From positions 1-64,000 of the forward strand of contig JAUJND010000010.1 of the NCBI GenBank assembly GCA_030446505.1: a stretch of DNA of 64,000 nt. Reading direction: 5' to 3'. The notes under the pieces are model-generated. The model did not search any database and had not been told where the DNA came from. It was given only the letters and a program-made list of their open reading frames with translations. Numbering within the stretch: position 1 is the stretch's first letter; every line of letters starts with the position of its first letter. A program made the translations under genes and the position numbers. Of the stretch, positions 28,217-37,234 are shown piece by piece. This stretch comes from Chroococcidiopsidaceae cyanobacterium YX2bin18. Its GTDB lineage: Bacteria > Cyanobacteriota > Cyanobacteriia > Cyanobacteriales > Chroococcidiopsidaceae.

Positions 28217-29339
28217 TTAGGCAATGTTGCTTTCTACCAATTGATTTTCCTGGCGGAGATAAGCTTGGATAAACAAGTCTATTTCACCATTCATCACATC
28301 AATGATCGCAGTTGTTTCTACACCAGTACGTAGATCCTTCACCATCTGGTAGGGATGGAATACATAGTTACGGATCTGGTTACCCCAAGCAGCTTCTACC
28401 ATATCACCTCGGATCTGGGCAATTTCTTGAGCGCGTTGCTCTTGGGCAATAATCAGGAGTTTGGCTTTAAGGATAACAAGGGCTTTTTCTTTATTTTGCA
28501 ACTGGCTCCGCTCTTGGGTACAGCGTACAGCAATTCCAGTAGGAATATGAGTAATTCGCACTGCTGTTTCCACCTTGTTGACATTTTGCCCACCCTTACC
28601 ACCAGCACGAGATGTAGTAATTTCTAGATCCTTTTCCGGGATATCTAGTTGCACAGAATTATCTATCTGTGGCATTACTTCCACTCCAGCAAAACTCGTT
28701 TGCCGCTTGTCGTTTGCATTAAACGGTGAAATCCGCACTAAGCGATGAGTTCCCTTTTCGCCTCGCAGGTAGCCATAGGCATAGCGACCAGTAATTTCTA
28801 GAGTTGCCGATTTAATTCCTGCTTCATCCCCCTCAGAAATTTCAGCTAAATGTACTTTATAGCCGTGGTCTTCTCCCCATCGGGTGTACATTCGTACGAG
28901 CATTTCTGCCCAGTCTTGAGCGTCTGTACCGCCAGCACCAGCATTAATCGTCAGTACGGCTCCTTGTTCGTCATAAAGACCAGACAATAGCTGTTGCAAT
29001 TCCCACTGATCGAGTTCACGACTAAGCTGATTAATATTAGATTCGGCTTCTTGCAGTAATGCTGCGTCAGTATCTAATTCCAGTAGCTCTAGCACCGCTT
29101 TGGTGTCTTCTATACTGAGTTGCCACTGGTCATACTGCTGAAGATGAGCCTTGAGGTCGTTAAGTTCTTGTAGGGTTTGTTGAGCAGCTGTTTGGTCATC
29201 CCAAAATTCCGGTTGGGCTGCTATTTGTTCTAGGTCTTGAATTTTAGCAGTCAGTGCTGGTACGTCAAAGATAGTCCTGAGTTTTACCCAGGCGCTGAGA
29301 CAACTTTTCGACTTCGCGTTTAATTTCTAGGGCTTCCAT
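28217..29339 (-). CDS. prfB: Peptide chain release factor 2 with programmed +1 frameshift
   Basis: The first 24 codons start at the ATG at 29339 ([24 protein letters not shown]) and end at an in-frame TGA (codon 25). The body continues in the +1 frame to 28217, about 373 residues in total. RF2 recognises UGA/UAA: the anticodon-like SPF is at SPFNANDKR and the catalytic GGQ at [10 protein letters not shown]. The recoding site lets RF2 control its own level. The track ORF (MLELLELD...) starts downstream and misses the N-terminal domain. Confidence 0.95.
29264..29280 (-). promoter_or_regulatory. prfB programmed +1 frameshift site
   Basis: The minus strand reads AGGAC TAT CTT TGA C. CTT-TGA-C is the canonical slip and stop context. 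AGGA three codons upstream acts as the internal Shine-Dalgarno stimulator. It matches the E. coli prfB recoding signal in arrangement. Confidence 0.92.
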
Positions 29340-29432
29340 AATTATTGAGTAGGCGATCGCGCCTTCTTGTTAACATTGATGTTATGTATTTCCATTTTTA
29401 ATCTTAGCGAGACTTTAAACTTGATAGTACTC

Positions 29433-29470
29433 AAAAGCCGTGGTATTTGACGTTCAAACCACGGCTTTTG
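29433..29470 (-). terminator. Terminator after the BI-1-like gene
   Basis: AAAAGCCGTGGT and ACCACGGCTTTT form a perfect 12-bp stem with a 13-nt loop. It lies 35 nt after the stop of the Bax-inhibitor-1 gene, which is transcribed leftward. Confidence 0.8.
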
Positions 29471-29504
29471 TTCGGCTAATTACAACTACTGATGCCCAAG
29501 CTCT

Positions 29505-30233
29505 TTAGTCACGGCTATTGATCGCAATCAGCAACCTGAGAATAAAAATGAATAAGTTAATGTACGTCAAGTACATCGACAAGGCGGCTGGCAGGTATTG
29601 GTCGTTGCGGTAGGTACGGGGCAGGATGTAAAAATCTACTACCGCAGCACCAGCAAACAAAAACACACCGATGCCAGATATGGCGATTTCTAACCACGTT
29701 GGCGTATAGACACCAAACATAGCAAGTAGAAATTGACCTAAGAGAACAACGACTAAGGCAATTACTCCTAGCCCAATTGTTTTGGTCAACGCCATGCCGT
29801 CGCTTTCAGAAAGATTAGAGCCAATTTGACGAGCGGCGATAAAGGTAATGCCACAGCCAAGAGCGGCAGTACCAATGCCTGCAATCCCGACACCTTCAGT
29901 TCTCAATGCCAGAAAAACTATACCACTAAGCGTATAACCCGTCAGGAGGCTGTAGGTTGCCAAAAGCGGTAGCGCAACTTTGTTGTTTCCTTTTTGGGCA
30001 ACGTTACTCGCGACAAAGAAAAGAATCAACTCTAGGATGACAGCACCGATAAAGCTAGGAAAGAACAGACCTGGGTTGGTACGGATAACGCTAAGACCGC
30101 CTCCGGTACCCAGTGCTGTTAAGACAAGCCCACCACCCACATAAGGTAGGGCGTTGGCAATGACATTGGAACCGATAAGCGCCTGGGTTTTTGCCTCACG
30201 AAAGGCATTACGTAAGTTGCTGGTGTTACTCAT
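29505..30233 (-). CDS. Bax inhibitor-1 family membrane protein
   Basis: This 242-residue protein has about seven transmembrane helices. The C-terminal part has SMYLTYINLFIFILRLL, and GVFLFAGAAVVDFYILPRTYR is close to the BI-1/YccA signature (FxxxxxxDxxxI). In bacteria such proteins behave as pH-sensitive calcium leak channels or regulators of membrane proteases. Its substrate is unknown. A terminator follows. Confidence 0.85.
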   Translation of the reverse strand: MSNTSNLRNAFREAKTQALIGSNVIANALPYVGGGLVLTALGTGGGLSVIRTNPGLFFPSFIGAVILELILFFVASNVAQKGNNKVALPLLATYSLLTGYTLSGIVFLALRTEGVGIAGIGTAALGCGITFIAARQIGSNLSESDGMALTKTIGLGVIALVVVLLGQFLLAMFGVYTPTWLEIAISGIGVFLFAGAAVVDFYILPRTYRNDQYLPAALSMYLTYINLFIFILRLLIAINSRD

Positions 30234-30292
30234 GGGAGTCTCTCAAATTTATAAATCGTGCTTAAGTGACAACATTATTATTAAGCCGGGTT

Positions 30293-30367
30293 TTTTGGGG
30301 CGAATCCTTCGTCCGAAGGACGGCTTCCTTACTTAGAGTTCTACTCCAAGTACCAGCCGCCCCAAAA
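30293..30367. repeat. Long inverted repeat between BI-1 and sigF
   Basis: TTTTGGGGCG (30293-30302) pairs with CGCCCCAAAA (30358-30367). An inner palindrome TCCTTCGTCCGAAGGA lies at 30305-30320. The structure stands in the 435-bp gap between divergent genes. The rest of the gap has no ORF I can support. It may be a mobile repeat or a structured leader. Confidence 0.6.
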
Positions 30368-30668
30368 TAACCTGACGCTTTATGCCTTAAGCCCATTGTT
30401 ACCCAGATCATCAACGATTAGCTAGAGGGAAATTGGCAGGCATTTCTCATTAATAATCATCTCAAAAACTCAATACAACATGATATTCCAGAAGAGAAAA
30501 GTAGCAATGCTGAAGCTGTGAAATCAAGCTCTTCACAAGTTCAGTAAAACAACTATGGTTTCTCTCGGCTGATCTACCGACAATAATCTCAGCTTGATAA
30601 AAGTTTACGCAACTCTATTCCTTCTACTTCTCTAAGGAAAAGAGTCTATCGCTAGCTGAGGATTTTTC

Positions 30669-31454
30669 ATGACAGCAACTCACACCTATGTTCGTTCTGA
30701 GGGAATGGAACTATTAATTTCCTACTACAATAATCCTTCTATTGAATTTCGGAATGAACTAGTAAAGGTACATACTGGATTAGTGCGGAAGATGGCTCAT
30801 CACTTTGCTAATCAATGCAGTGAACCTTATGAAGATTTAGAACAAATCGGCTACTTTGGTTTGATTCGTGCGATTGAGCGGTTTAACCCTAACCAAGGAT
30901 TTGCTTTTAGTTCCTTTGCCGTTCCCTATATTCGGGGTGAGATTCTGCATTTTTTGCGATCGCACCGGAGTAGTAAAAATTCCCCGTCGCTGGCAAGAAC
31001 TCTACACTGAGGGGCAAAAAATTCGCAAAGAGTTATTTTTAGTCTTAGATCGTTACCCTACTGATACCGAAATTGCTCGAAAACTTAAAGTATCCATTCA
31101 AGAATGGCAAGACAGCAAGTTAGCAGCCCAAAACAGAATAACTTTGAGTTTAGATACTACCGTTGTGCAACAAGTTGATTGCCCAATAACTTTGGGTGAG
31201 GCGCTACCAGATCCACGCTCTACTACTCTCCAGCAACAAGAAGATGAACGGCAACAGCTGCAAGGAGCAATGAGTCAGTTAGAGGAAAAAACCAGGACAA
31301 GGCTGTTGAGTTGGTGTTTTTAAAGGAACTTTCCCGTAAAGAAGCGGCTAAACGAATTAGTACCCAGCCCGATGACAGTAACACGTTATCTCCAAAGGGC
31401 AAAGAGCAATTAATATCTCTTTTACAAACCCAGGTTTTGCAGACTGGAAGTTGA
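30669..31454 (+). CDS. sigF: Group 3 sigma factor SigF, reading frame broken
   Basis: The pieces MTATHTYVRSEGMELLISYY (start), NELVKVHTGLVRKMAHHFANQC, EDLEQIGYFGLIRAIERFNPNQGFAFSSFAVPYIRGE and IPRRWQELYTEGQKIRKEL together make a SigF of normal length (about 260 residues). Indels occur near 30960 (inside a GCGATCGC site), 31290, 31365 and before the stop. The C-terminal region 4 is KELSRKEAAKRIST. SigF controls pili and motility genes in Synechocystis and stress genes elsewhere. The indels look like consensus errors, but a decayed copy cannot be excluded. Confidence 0.85.
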
Positions 31455-31528
31455 TAACTTGTTAACTTCTTCAGTTAACTCTTAACGCAATAGTTAGAGA
31501 TTAAGTAACTAAAATTTACTAAATTTTT

Positions 31529-32712
31529 ATGAATAATCCAGTTGCAATACCATTTTACAACCCTAGAAATCCTATAAGTTTTCAAATTATCAGAATTGAC
31601 GATGAGCAAGTTATCAAATACGCTCACAAAAAATGGTTTTCGGATAAAGAACTAACCAAGCCTGATAAATTTACTTCATTTAGTAAAAGTCATCTGGTTG
31701 AAATTCCGACAACTAAGCTACTAAAAACACTGCTTTGGTTAGTATTTGAAGAAACAGGTGAGGTTATCAAAAATCGTTTGCAGCTCTACGAAGAAGGGCT
31801 AGCCATTTTGCTAAAGAAATGGGATAACACGCGCAATATTAAGCAAGATCAGGTTTATAAAAAGCTATCATTACAGCGAAAGGAAAATTTACTAAGTCAA
31901 ATTGCCCTGAAAACATTTGATCATGGTGACTACTTTTTCAATGAAGGAACTAGAGCAATACATCGCTGATTACATCTGCAACTTACCTAATGCCCAAACT
32001 AATCCAGAGTTATTGCAACTAGCTAGTAAGGCGGTGCTAAAATCTATCGCGGCACAACATGGAATATTAGTAGAACTAACAGAAGGAATTTACTCTTTTT
32101 CTATTCTTGCATTTCATGAGTATCTCACTGCTAAAGAAATTATAGACACCCCTAACCCACAGGCATTAGAAAAAGCTTTACAAAGTTTAGTTAGCCATGT
32201 TACTGAAACTCGTTGGCGTGAAGTTTTTACTAACAGTTGGTATGGTGCGTAATGCTGATTACCTGTTGAATTTAATAAAACATCAAACTAATACTCTTAT
32301 AGCTTTAGATCAAGAATTGCAGCACTTCCTGTCCTGGAGTAATCAAACCTCTAATTCAGCTAAAACTTTATACAAGCCATTAGCTTTGCGAGCTTTTTAC
32401 ATTGAATTTGTGCTTGGTATGGAGTCATTCAACGCAGCTTTTCGAGGAAATAGAAAGAACATTGACTTGAATTTTAGTTGTAGCCTTGACAATAACCTTG
32501 CCCATGACCTTGAATATAATCTCGCCAGTGTGCATAACTATACTTATGAACTACAAAATTGGCGATTTAATGAACAACAGAAAAAAGTGCTGAAGCAGTA
32601 TTATGATGCTAATAAGTTACTGCTTGATTGCCTAATTAGCGCTCGTTATGTAACCCGCAATGTCCGAGAGGAAATTGAGAATACTTTGTTAGTACCATCT
32701 GAGTTTTTGTAG
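31529..32712 (+). pseudogene. NACHT NTPase remnant, C-terminal part only
   Basis: Three overlapping frames give one protein. It shows HLVEIPTTKLLKTLLWLVFEETGEVI, LYEEGLAILLKKWDNTRNI, VYKKLSLQRKENLLSQIA, YFF then LEQYIADYICNLPNAQTNPE, and TETRWREVF followed by VGMVRNADYLLNLIK. These are the post-NACHT helical blocks of cyanobacterial NACHT STAND proteins. The P-loop and Walker B part is missing from the 5' end, and no start upstream restores it. Two 1-nt shifts (about 31942 and 32212, both in T-runs) add to the damage. Intact members are used in antiphage defence and signalling. This copy is probably inactive. Confidence 0.75.
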
Positions 32713-33360
32713 AGAAGTGGCGAACACGACACAACTCCTTACTGGAAAAATAATACTAAAACCAGCGCTCTATGCGGTTTTTGTCTTGTGTAGCTCCCTC
32801 TATTCACCTAAGCAAACGCTACAGGATTTCAATTAGAGCGATCGCCAACAACTAACTTCCCTTATTAGTAAATATCATTGCTCATATCTTGCCCCTACAG
32901 AGCGGTGAATAGAATTCGCGACTATACAGCCGAAGTCTGTCCTCGCAAACTAATGGACACTTGAGGTTGCGTAACCTGTGTACATGGGTTTTGAGTACAA
33001 GAGCAAAGCTTCTGTGCTTCTATAGGCGGTAAGCCTTCCCGTAGGGAGTTGGCACTGCTATTTCACCTGCCAGGTGCAAGGTGTGGAAAGGGTTATTTGT
33101 CAAATTAGCAACTCTACTCATAGGTATAAAATGAGTTAGTTGTATTTGCCGTAATTTTAGTGTAAAATTATACTTGCATCCTATGTGTAAATGTCAGTTT
33201 AAGGAAGATGAAACTAATTTTGATGAATTATGTCTTTAAAGAATATAAACACTATAGCCACAACCTAAGCTTAGTTAATAATAAATTCATGACTTAATTA
33301 AGTGTGAACATCTACTTTCATCATTGTAAATATAAATAAAATTATAGTAAAGGGTAAATA
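32713..33360. other. Intergenic region with a degenerate palindromic repeat
   Basis: The region 32908-32958 (GAATTCGCGACTATACAGCC, GAAGTCTGTCC) resembles one arm of the MITE-like element at 36312-36445. A second GC-rich segment near 33028-33052 (GGCGGTAAGCCTTCCCGTAG) looks like a short inverted repeat. No ORF or RNA gene is recognised. Confidence 0.5.
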
Positions 33361-34443
33361 ATGCTATTACAAATGCTTTTAAATATTCAGCGCCCCATAT
33401 TATTAAAAGTCTTACTTTTACTAGGAGTAATATGTCTCGAATCAAGCATTCCAGTACAAGCTAAGGTAGGTATTTATCAGAATCATGAGCAGATATATCC
33501 GCTGCTAGCTCTTGGCACTAGCAGTCCAACTATTGCACAGAGCACGAAGCGGCTAGTTTTTAATGATGTGCAAGGAGGTACAGCCAGTGTAGCTAGGGAT
33601 GTAACTCTCCGTAATACAGGTAATGTTAACTTAACTATCAGTAGCATAACAGTTAGTGGCACGAATGCAGACCAATTCCAAATCACGCAACAGCCTCTAC
33701 CTGTAACTATTGCACCAGGTAGCTCTGCTAAAGTTAGTGTCGCCTTTAATCCCACAACTATTGGACCGATGGACGGTTTGCTCCAAATCAATAGCGACGA
33801 TCCAGAAACACCACAAGCTACAGTAAGCTTACGAGGTCTAGGTACAAAGGGATTGGCGGGGAAAAACGAACCCTCGCTCCAATGGATTCTTGATACGTAT
33901 CAAATCCCTGTGAATGTAGGAGATTCAGACCCCACAGACAACTTTCTATCAACAGAAACACGCTCAGGTGATGAACTCAGCTTGCCCCAATTCCAAAAAG
34001 CAGGTACGGAACCAGTCAGAATAGAAGTGATTGGAGTGTTTGCTCCAAGAAGTAGCTCAGGCATCGTTGCCAAATTTGGCTACTATAGTTCAGGCGATGC
34101 TGCCAGCAAAAGCCAACTTTTTACAGTACCTAATGCAAGTTACCAATCAGTAAGACCTTCTGTATCAGGTAGCAAAAGCTTTGATCCAGGCACAGGCAAC
34201 TTTGGTTTCTACTCCACCTGGCCTTTCTTTAATGATCGTGAGGTTTATAGCGAGGATCATCTTAACACTTCAGATGCTATTCCTCATCAGGTACGCGTCT
34301 ATCCTCTTAAGGAAGCGAATGGTACTGTTGTAGCCAATGCTTATATCTTGGCAATTGAGGAACATACCAATTATGACTACCAAGACTTTGTAGTTATTGT
34401 CCGTAATGTCAAGCCTGCAACTACAGCAGTTTTAATCAACTAA
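33361..34443 (+). CDS. Secreted choice-of-anchor-D (ASH/HYDIN-like) protein
   Basis: This 360-residue protein has an N-terminal signal segment (KVLLLLGVICLESSIPVQA, about 16-35). An Ig-like ASH domain follows at about 65-160 (RDVTLRNTGNVNLTISSITVSG, GSSAKVSVAFNPTTIG, LQINSDDPETPQ), typical of surface proteins. The C-terminal part from 175 (DTYQIPVNVGDSDPTDNF) ends VVIVRNVKP. It probably acts outside the cell in adhesion or polysaccharide binding, by inference. The downstream PLD gene has the same direction. Confidence 0.75.
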   Translation: MLLQMLLNIQRPILLKVLLLLGVICLESSIPVQAKVGIYQNHEQIYPLLALGTSSPTIAQSTKRLVFNDVQGGTASVARDVTLRNTGNVNLTISSITVSGTNADQFQITQQPLPVTIAPGSSAKVSVAFNPTTIGPMDGLLQINSDDPETPQATVSLRGLGTKGLAGKNEPSLQWILDTYQIPVNVGDSDPTDNFLSTETRSGDELSLPQFQKAGTEPVRIEVIGVFAPRSSSGIVAKFGYYSSGDAASKSQLFTVPNASYQSVRPSVSGSKSFDPGTGNFGFYSTWPFFNDREVYSEDHLNTSDAIPHQVRVYPLKEANGTVVANAYILAIEEHTNYDYQDFVVIVRNVKPATTAVLIN

Positions 34444-34580
34444 ATGCGTAAAAGGCGATCGCTCCCAGCAATTACTTCATCTATAGCTATCTAGAGGCTG
34501 AGAAATATGTCTAACCAAGAGCGCCTCTCTCCTCTAGAAAAGCTAGGCGAGTGTGATTCTCTTATTGCCAATGCTTTGAA

Positions 34581-35477
34581 ATGCAACACAATCACCAAGT
34601 TCTTGCCAAATACATCACAGCAATAAAATGTCAATTGGATGATCTGACTGAACAATTCAACAACCGACCTGAATTACAGCAGATTGCTAATTTACAGGAT
34701 GCATCAGATCAAGAACATCGACAATTAGGTGAGCGTTCGGCTGCTTCAGAAGTACCAGTGAAAGTCACACAAACAGAGGTGACGGACTGGGTAGAGGAAA
34801 TACCGCAACCCATACACGTACATTCGTATGAGTATCAACTGGTATTTGACCGTTCTGAGAGTCGTTCTGTGTTGAAGGAAGCGCTCTCTAGAAGCCAGGA
34901 GCGGTTAATTATTGTCTGTCCCTGGCTCAACCGGAGTAGCATTGATGCTGAATTGTTGCAGCAAATCAGGGATTGCCTGAACCGCAATTGTCGCATTGAT
35001 ATCGGCTGGGGTTATCTAAGCGAAAGGAGTCGGGTAGGCATTGGCTGGCGATACAATGCGCTTCAAGACTTGAGACAACTGGAGCAGGATTATCCTGACT
35101 ACTTCAAGCTCAAACTTTTGGGAACCCACGAGAAGTTTCTGGTGTGCGATGGCGCTTTTGCGATGTTGGGTAGTCACAATCTACTGACTTCTAGCGCCCA
35201 AAGTGCTGAACGGGAAGCAGGTATCCGCACCACAGATCCCCAGATTATCCAAGGTTTGATTGACCGCTTTGATGGTGCTGAGATGCAAGATGCACAGCAT
35301 ACAGATGAAATGATAGCGGGTTTTGTGAGTCTTGATGATACTGAAGTTGATGCACCAGATATAGGCTATCAGTCTGATGCTAGTCCTATGAATCTCTATG
35401 ATATTGAGTTAGATGAAGATATAGATGATTCTGCTGAAGATAGCCAGGGAACAGCTGTTGATGCTGAGAATTTTTGA
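34581..35477 (+). CDS. PLD-fold (HKD) protein, nuclease or phospholipase-like
   Basis: This 298-residue protein has an N-terminal helical/charged region (1-90) and one HKD-like motif, HEKFLVCDGAFAMLGSHN (about 188-205). Two copies are needed for a monomeric active site, so it may work as a dimer. An acidic tail (ELDEDIDDSAEDS) ends it. An ATG at 34507 (MSNQERLSPLEKLGECDS) may be the true start, joined by a frameshift near 34580. The stop overlaps the TTG start of the pentapeptide gene by 4 nt (TTGA). Function in defence is possible but unproven. Confidence 0.7.
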   Translation: MQHNHQVLAKYITAIKCQLDDLTEQFNNRPELQQIANLQDASDQEHRQLGERSAASEVPVKVTQTEVTDWVEEIPQPIHVHSYEYQLVFDRSESRSVLKEALSRSQERLIIVCPWLNRSSIDAELLQQIRDCLNRNCRIDIGWGYLSERSRVGIGWRYNALQDLRQLEQDYPDYFKLKLLGTHEKFLVCDGAFAMLGSHNLLTSSAQSAEREAGIRTTDPQIIQGLIDRFDGAEMQDAQHTDEMIAGFVSLDDTEVDAPDIGYQSDASPMNLYDIELDEDIDDSAEDSQGTAVDAENF

Positions 35478-36301
35478 GACGGTATGAGGCGGGAGAACAA
35501 GATTTTACTGGGATTAGCTTAGCTGGAGCAAATCTAAGTGGCTTATCCTTAAAAAATATTAATTTAAGTAAAGCCAACCTGACAAAAGCTAACCTGGCGA
35601 AAGCCAACTTAAGCAACACCAACCTCAGCGGGACAAAACTGAGTGAAGCCAACTTGATTGAGGCAATCTTAATTCGTGCGAATCTTACTGGTGCTGACTT
35701 GAGGAGTGCAGAATTAAGTGCAACGCAATTATATGGTGCAAAGCTATTTGGCACTAACCTGAACGGTGCAGGACTTATTCAGGCGAATCTAGAGGGAGCC
35801 GACTTGAGTGGTGCCAACTTGAGTTATGCAAACTTTACTGCGGCATCCTTAGCATATGCAAACCTAATGAAAGCAAACTTGAAGGGAACAAACCTAGCTG
35901 CCGCAAACCTAACTGGAAGTAATTTGAGAAAGGCAGAATTTGATGATAAGACAAAACTCAGCGGCGCTGACCTAGATTCGGTAAATCTAGCCGGGCAAAA
36001 CCTTCAGAAAATAAACATGAGTGGAGTCAACTTGAGCAATGCAAACCTCTGTGGGGTTTGTCTGTGTGCTTCAAACTTGAGTGGAGCAAATTTAACTTCC
36101 GCTAATCTTTGCGGGGCAGACTTAAGTAGTGCAAATTTAGAAAAAGCCAACTTGAAGGGAGTAAACCTGAGTGGAGCCAATTTGGGTGGGGCAAAGTACA
36201 GTGGTGCTATTGTCCTAGTGCAGGACTCAGGAGTATGCTTTACCACTGTTCTGAAACGAGCTAAGAGTCCAAAAGAGCGATGCCTACGGCGGACTACCTA
36301 G
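35474..36301 (+). CDS. Pentapeptide-repeat protein, coupled to the PLD gene
   Basis: This 275-residue protein consists almost entirely of A(D/N)LxxA-type pentapeptides (ANLSGLSLKNINLSKANLTKANL...), giving a right-handed beta-helix of about 45 repeats. It starts at TTG (35474), overlapping the PLD stop as TTGA, which implies reinitiation by the same ribosomes. The last 30 residues are non-repetitive. The N-terminal RRYEAGEQDFTG is common to cyanobacterial homologues. Cytosolic; no enzymatic domain is visible. Confidence 0.8.
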   Translation: MRRYEAGEQDFTGISLAGANLSGLSLKNINLSKANLTKANLAKANLSNTNLSGTKLSEANLIEAILIRANLTGADLRSAELSATQLYGAKLFGTNLNGAGLIQANLEGADLSGANLSYANFTAASLAYANLMKANLKGTNLAAANLTGSNLRKAEFDDKTKLSGADLDSVNLAGQNLQKINMSGVNLSNANLCGVCLCASNLSGANLTSANLCGADLSSANLEKANLKGVNLSGANLGGAKYSGAIVLVQDSGVCFTTVLKRAKSPKERCLRRTT

Positions 36302-36311
36302 ACTTCTTGCA

Positions 36312-36445
36312 AAAGTACCTGGCGAATAAAATTCGCGGCTATACAAACTAAGTCCGCCTGCACGGACTAAGAGTAATTGAGCTACTTTAACCTGCGGAGG
36401 CAGGTTTTGTTTGTGTAGGCTTAGACTTTAGTCTAAAGTGCGATC
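36312..36445. repeat. MITE/REP-like palindromic element
   Basis: GCGGCTATACAAACTAAGTC near 36335 is matched in inverse by CAGGTTTTGTTTGTGTAGGC near 36401-36420. The arms are imperfect, with an AATTCGC-type outer box. Copies of this element type with GTCCGCCTGC are widespread in cyanobacterial genomes. It occupies the gap between the pentapeptide and GNAT genes. A related arm lies at 32908. Confidence 0.6.
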
Positions 36446-36473
36446 ACCCTCGCCTCATCACCGCGATTTAAAA

Positions 36474-36953
36474 TCAGCGATCGCCCTCCCAGTCATTCAA
36501 TCCTTGATATCGCATAATCGTCACAGGAATTATGGGCAATATTTTGGTGGCTAGTTGAGAAACACCAAACTTCCATTTAAGCGATCGCGGTAACTCTGTC
36601 CAAGAAACAGGCATAAACCCAAAGCGGGTATAAAACTGTGTCAACCTGCTACCCAAACATTCCAAATAAAGTGGCTGGGTTGCCTGCTGAATCAGATACT
36701 TGACCAAATAGCTACCCAAACCCTGATCGCGCCAAGCTGGTGCAACCACTAAACTACCGAGTTCTTGCGCCCCAGGAAAGCAGCGCAACTGCCCACAAGC
36801 TACTATCCGCCCCTCACATTCGATCACCCAAAACTGTGACCAGCGGATCTGCGTAGGATCGAGTTTTGCACTCAGCACCAATTTCCGAATTGCCCATATA
36901 TCCTTAGCACGAGCCGGACGAAGAACACACCCTAGTAGTAAGCTGTTACGCAT
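36474..36953 (-). CDS. GNAT-family N-acetyltransferase
   Basis: This 159-residue protein has the GNAT motif A (LGSLVVAPAWRDQGLGSYLVKYLI, Q/R-x-x-G-x-G) and beta-strand YLECLGSRLTQFYTRFGF. It transfers acetyl from acetyl-CoA to an unknown amine. An HTH partner or toxin-antitoxin neighbour is not present. The orientation is opposite to the pentapeptide gene. Confidence 0.85.
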   Translation of the reverse strand: MRNSLLLGCVLRPARAKDIWAIRKLVLSAKLDPTQIRWSQFWVIECEGRIVACGQLRCFPGAQELGSLVVAPAWRDQGLGSYLVKYLIQQATQPLYLECLGSRLTQFYTRFGFMPVSWTELPRSLKWKFGVSQLATKILPIIPVTIMRYQGLNDWEGDR

Positions 36954-36998
36954 CTAATTTGCCTATTTAGACCGCAGGGGAGTAAAGAATCCCCTCAC

Positions 36999-37215
36999 CT
37001 TTATAGGACAAGGGGAAGGGGAGACAAGGTGACAAGGGGAAAAAGAAAAACTCCCCGTGGTCAAACGGTTTTTGTTGCCCCCGACTTGAGTCGTGGATAA
37101 AGAAGAAAAATTTGGTTCGAGACACTATTTGTGAGAAACAATGCGTCCTTGCAAGAATTGCCTTTATCTTTAGATATGGGTTGTCCCCTTGTCCCCTTGC
37201 CCCCTTGTCCCCTTG
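36999..37215. repeat. Inverted CAAGGGGA-type repeats around the gap before chlD
   Basis: GGACAAGGGGAAGGGGAGAC with GTGACAAGGGGA near 37007-37040 are matched in inverse by CCCCTTGTCCCCTTGCCCCC near 37186-37215. A loop of about 145 bp separates the arms. It is a dispersed repeat of unknown function; the intervening region codes for nothing I recognise. Confidence 0.55.
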
Positions 37216-37234
37216 CTTCCTTCACTGCTCCCTT

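Noticed and set aside
36999-37215. Possible CRISPR-like repeat in the CAAGGGGA region
   Set aside because: Units are not evenly spaced and there are no spacers; it is an inverted repeat pair.
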